NCBI RefSeq assembly: GCF_003201775.1
Contig: NZ_QJJZ01000011.1
Span: forward strand, 141,774 to 205,773
Direction: 5' to 3'
DNA: 64,000 bases
Origin: Arenibacter sp. ARW7G5Y1
GTDB lineage: Bacteria > Bacteroidota > Bacteroidia > Flavobacteriales > Flavobacteriaceae
Shown: positions 63,882 to 64,000 of the stretch, one piece after another
How positions within the stretch are numbered: the stretch's first letter is position 1
Layout of the letters: each line of letters begins with the position of its first letter
The notes under the pieces: model-generated
Told to the model about the DNA's origin: nothing
The model's database searches: none
What the model saw: only the letters and a program-made list of their open reading frames with translations
Made by a program: the position numbers and the translations under genes

Positions 63882-64000
63882 GAGGCTGTCTAAAAAGGCA
63901 GTCTCTTTTTTTTGTTTATGATTTTAAAAAAAGTATTGATTTTCTTATCTTAATGGTATGAAAAGCAATGTCGTTTGGAAGACCAATAATCAGACGCAAT
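63882..64000 (+). mobile_element. left end of an insertion sequence (IS1182-like), cut by the window
   Basis: A short palindrome, GAGGCTGTC (63882-63890) with an imperfect complementary arm ending GTCTC (63901-63905), is followed by a run of T and, 50 bases on, a transposase-like start. Hairpins of this sort mark the ends of several Bacteroidota insertion sequences. The other end lies outside the window, so boundaries and family are provisional. Confidence 0.5.
63958..64000 (+). CDS. N-terminus of a probable transposase, partial
   Basis: Only 14 codons are inside the window (MKSNVVWKTNNQTQ). The short, polar, asparagine- and glutamine-rich opening resembles the N-termini of IS1182-type transposases, and the position after a terminal hairpin supports this. 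Too little sequence for certainty. Confidence 0.45.
   Translation, partial: MKSNVVWKTNNQTQ

Overview
The window looks like chromosomal DNA of a marine or environmental Flavobacteriaceae (Bacteroidota; Zobellia/Maribacter/Arenibacter-like). The grounds are AT-rich sequence, A-rich leaders instead of Shine-Dalgarno sites, many short-lipobox lipoproteins, a SusC/SusD pair with an N-terminal STN domain and a FecI/FecR system, and several carbohydrate-active enzymes. No phage, CRISPR or rRNA genes were seen.

Layout. (1) 1-3.6 kb: the 3' half of a tRNA-Met-like gene, a terminator, a secreted hypothetical protein and a D-xylonate dehydratase-like gene, closed by an imperfect copy of the tRNA 3' half (possible integrated islet). 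(2) 4-8 kb: a lipoprotein with ten thrombospondin type 3 repeats and a FISUMP domain, then three small genes. (3) 8.3-17.5 kb: a dispersed structured repeat, a histidine kinase, two serine beta-lactamase-family hydrolases, a zinc metalloprotease, an esterase, a polysaccharide deacetylase and a small membrane protein, with hairpin-rich spacers. (4) 17.6-31.6 kb: a polysaccharide utilisation locus on the minus strand (FecR, SusC, SusD, GH42-like, DUF6259, NamZ/DUF1343, secreted hypothetical) with its ECF sigma factor divergent. (5) 31.7-37.6 kb: a sigma-factor remnant, a small lipoprotein, a second dispersed repeat, a second ECF sigma gene overlapping a membrane-protein gene, a Crp/Fnr-like regulator, and a TetR/hydrolase divergent pair with operator-like repeats. 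(6) 38-47 kb: an M28 peptidase, an AraC regulator, an alkylsulfatase-like lipoprotein, then a tight six-gene operon (zinc-ribbon protein, MsrQ-like haem membrane protein, NmrA-like reductase, siderophore-interacting-protein-like flavin reductase, EgtB, EgtD). (7) 47-61 kb: scattered hydrolases (nucleoside-hydrolase-like, alpha/beta hydrolase, GH97, GH63-like, acetyl xylan esterase), a hybrid histidine kinase and a Gfo/Idh/MocA oxidoreductase. (8) 61-64 kb: an SDR, a 1-Cys-type peroxiredoxin, the second copy of the second dispersed repeat, and the left end of an insertion sequence running off the window.

How it fits together. The PUL should sense, import and degrade an oligosaccharide under FecI/FecR control; the NamZ gene suggests an amino-sugar (MurNAc/GlcNAc-containing) substrate, and this enzyme lacks a visible signal peptide. 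The EgtB/EgtD operon points to ergothioneine (or a related thiohistidine) synthesis coupled to a private electron-transfer module. The most unusual items are that six-gene operon, the NamZ-containing PUL with a decayed duplicate at its edge, two families of dispersed structured repeats, and the tRNA 3'-half duplication.
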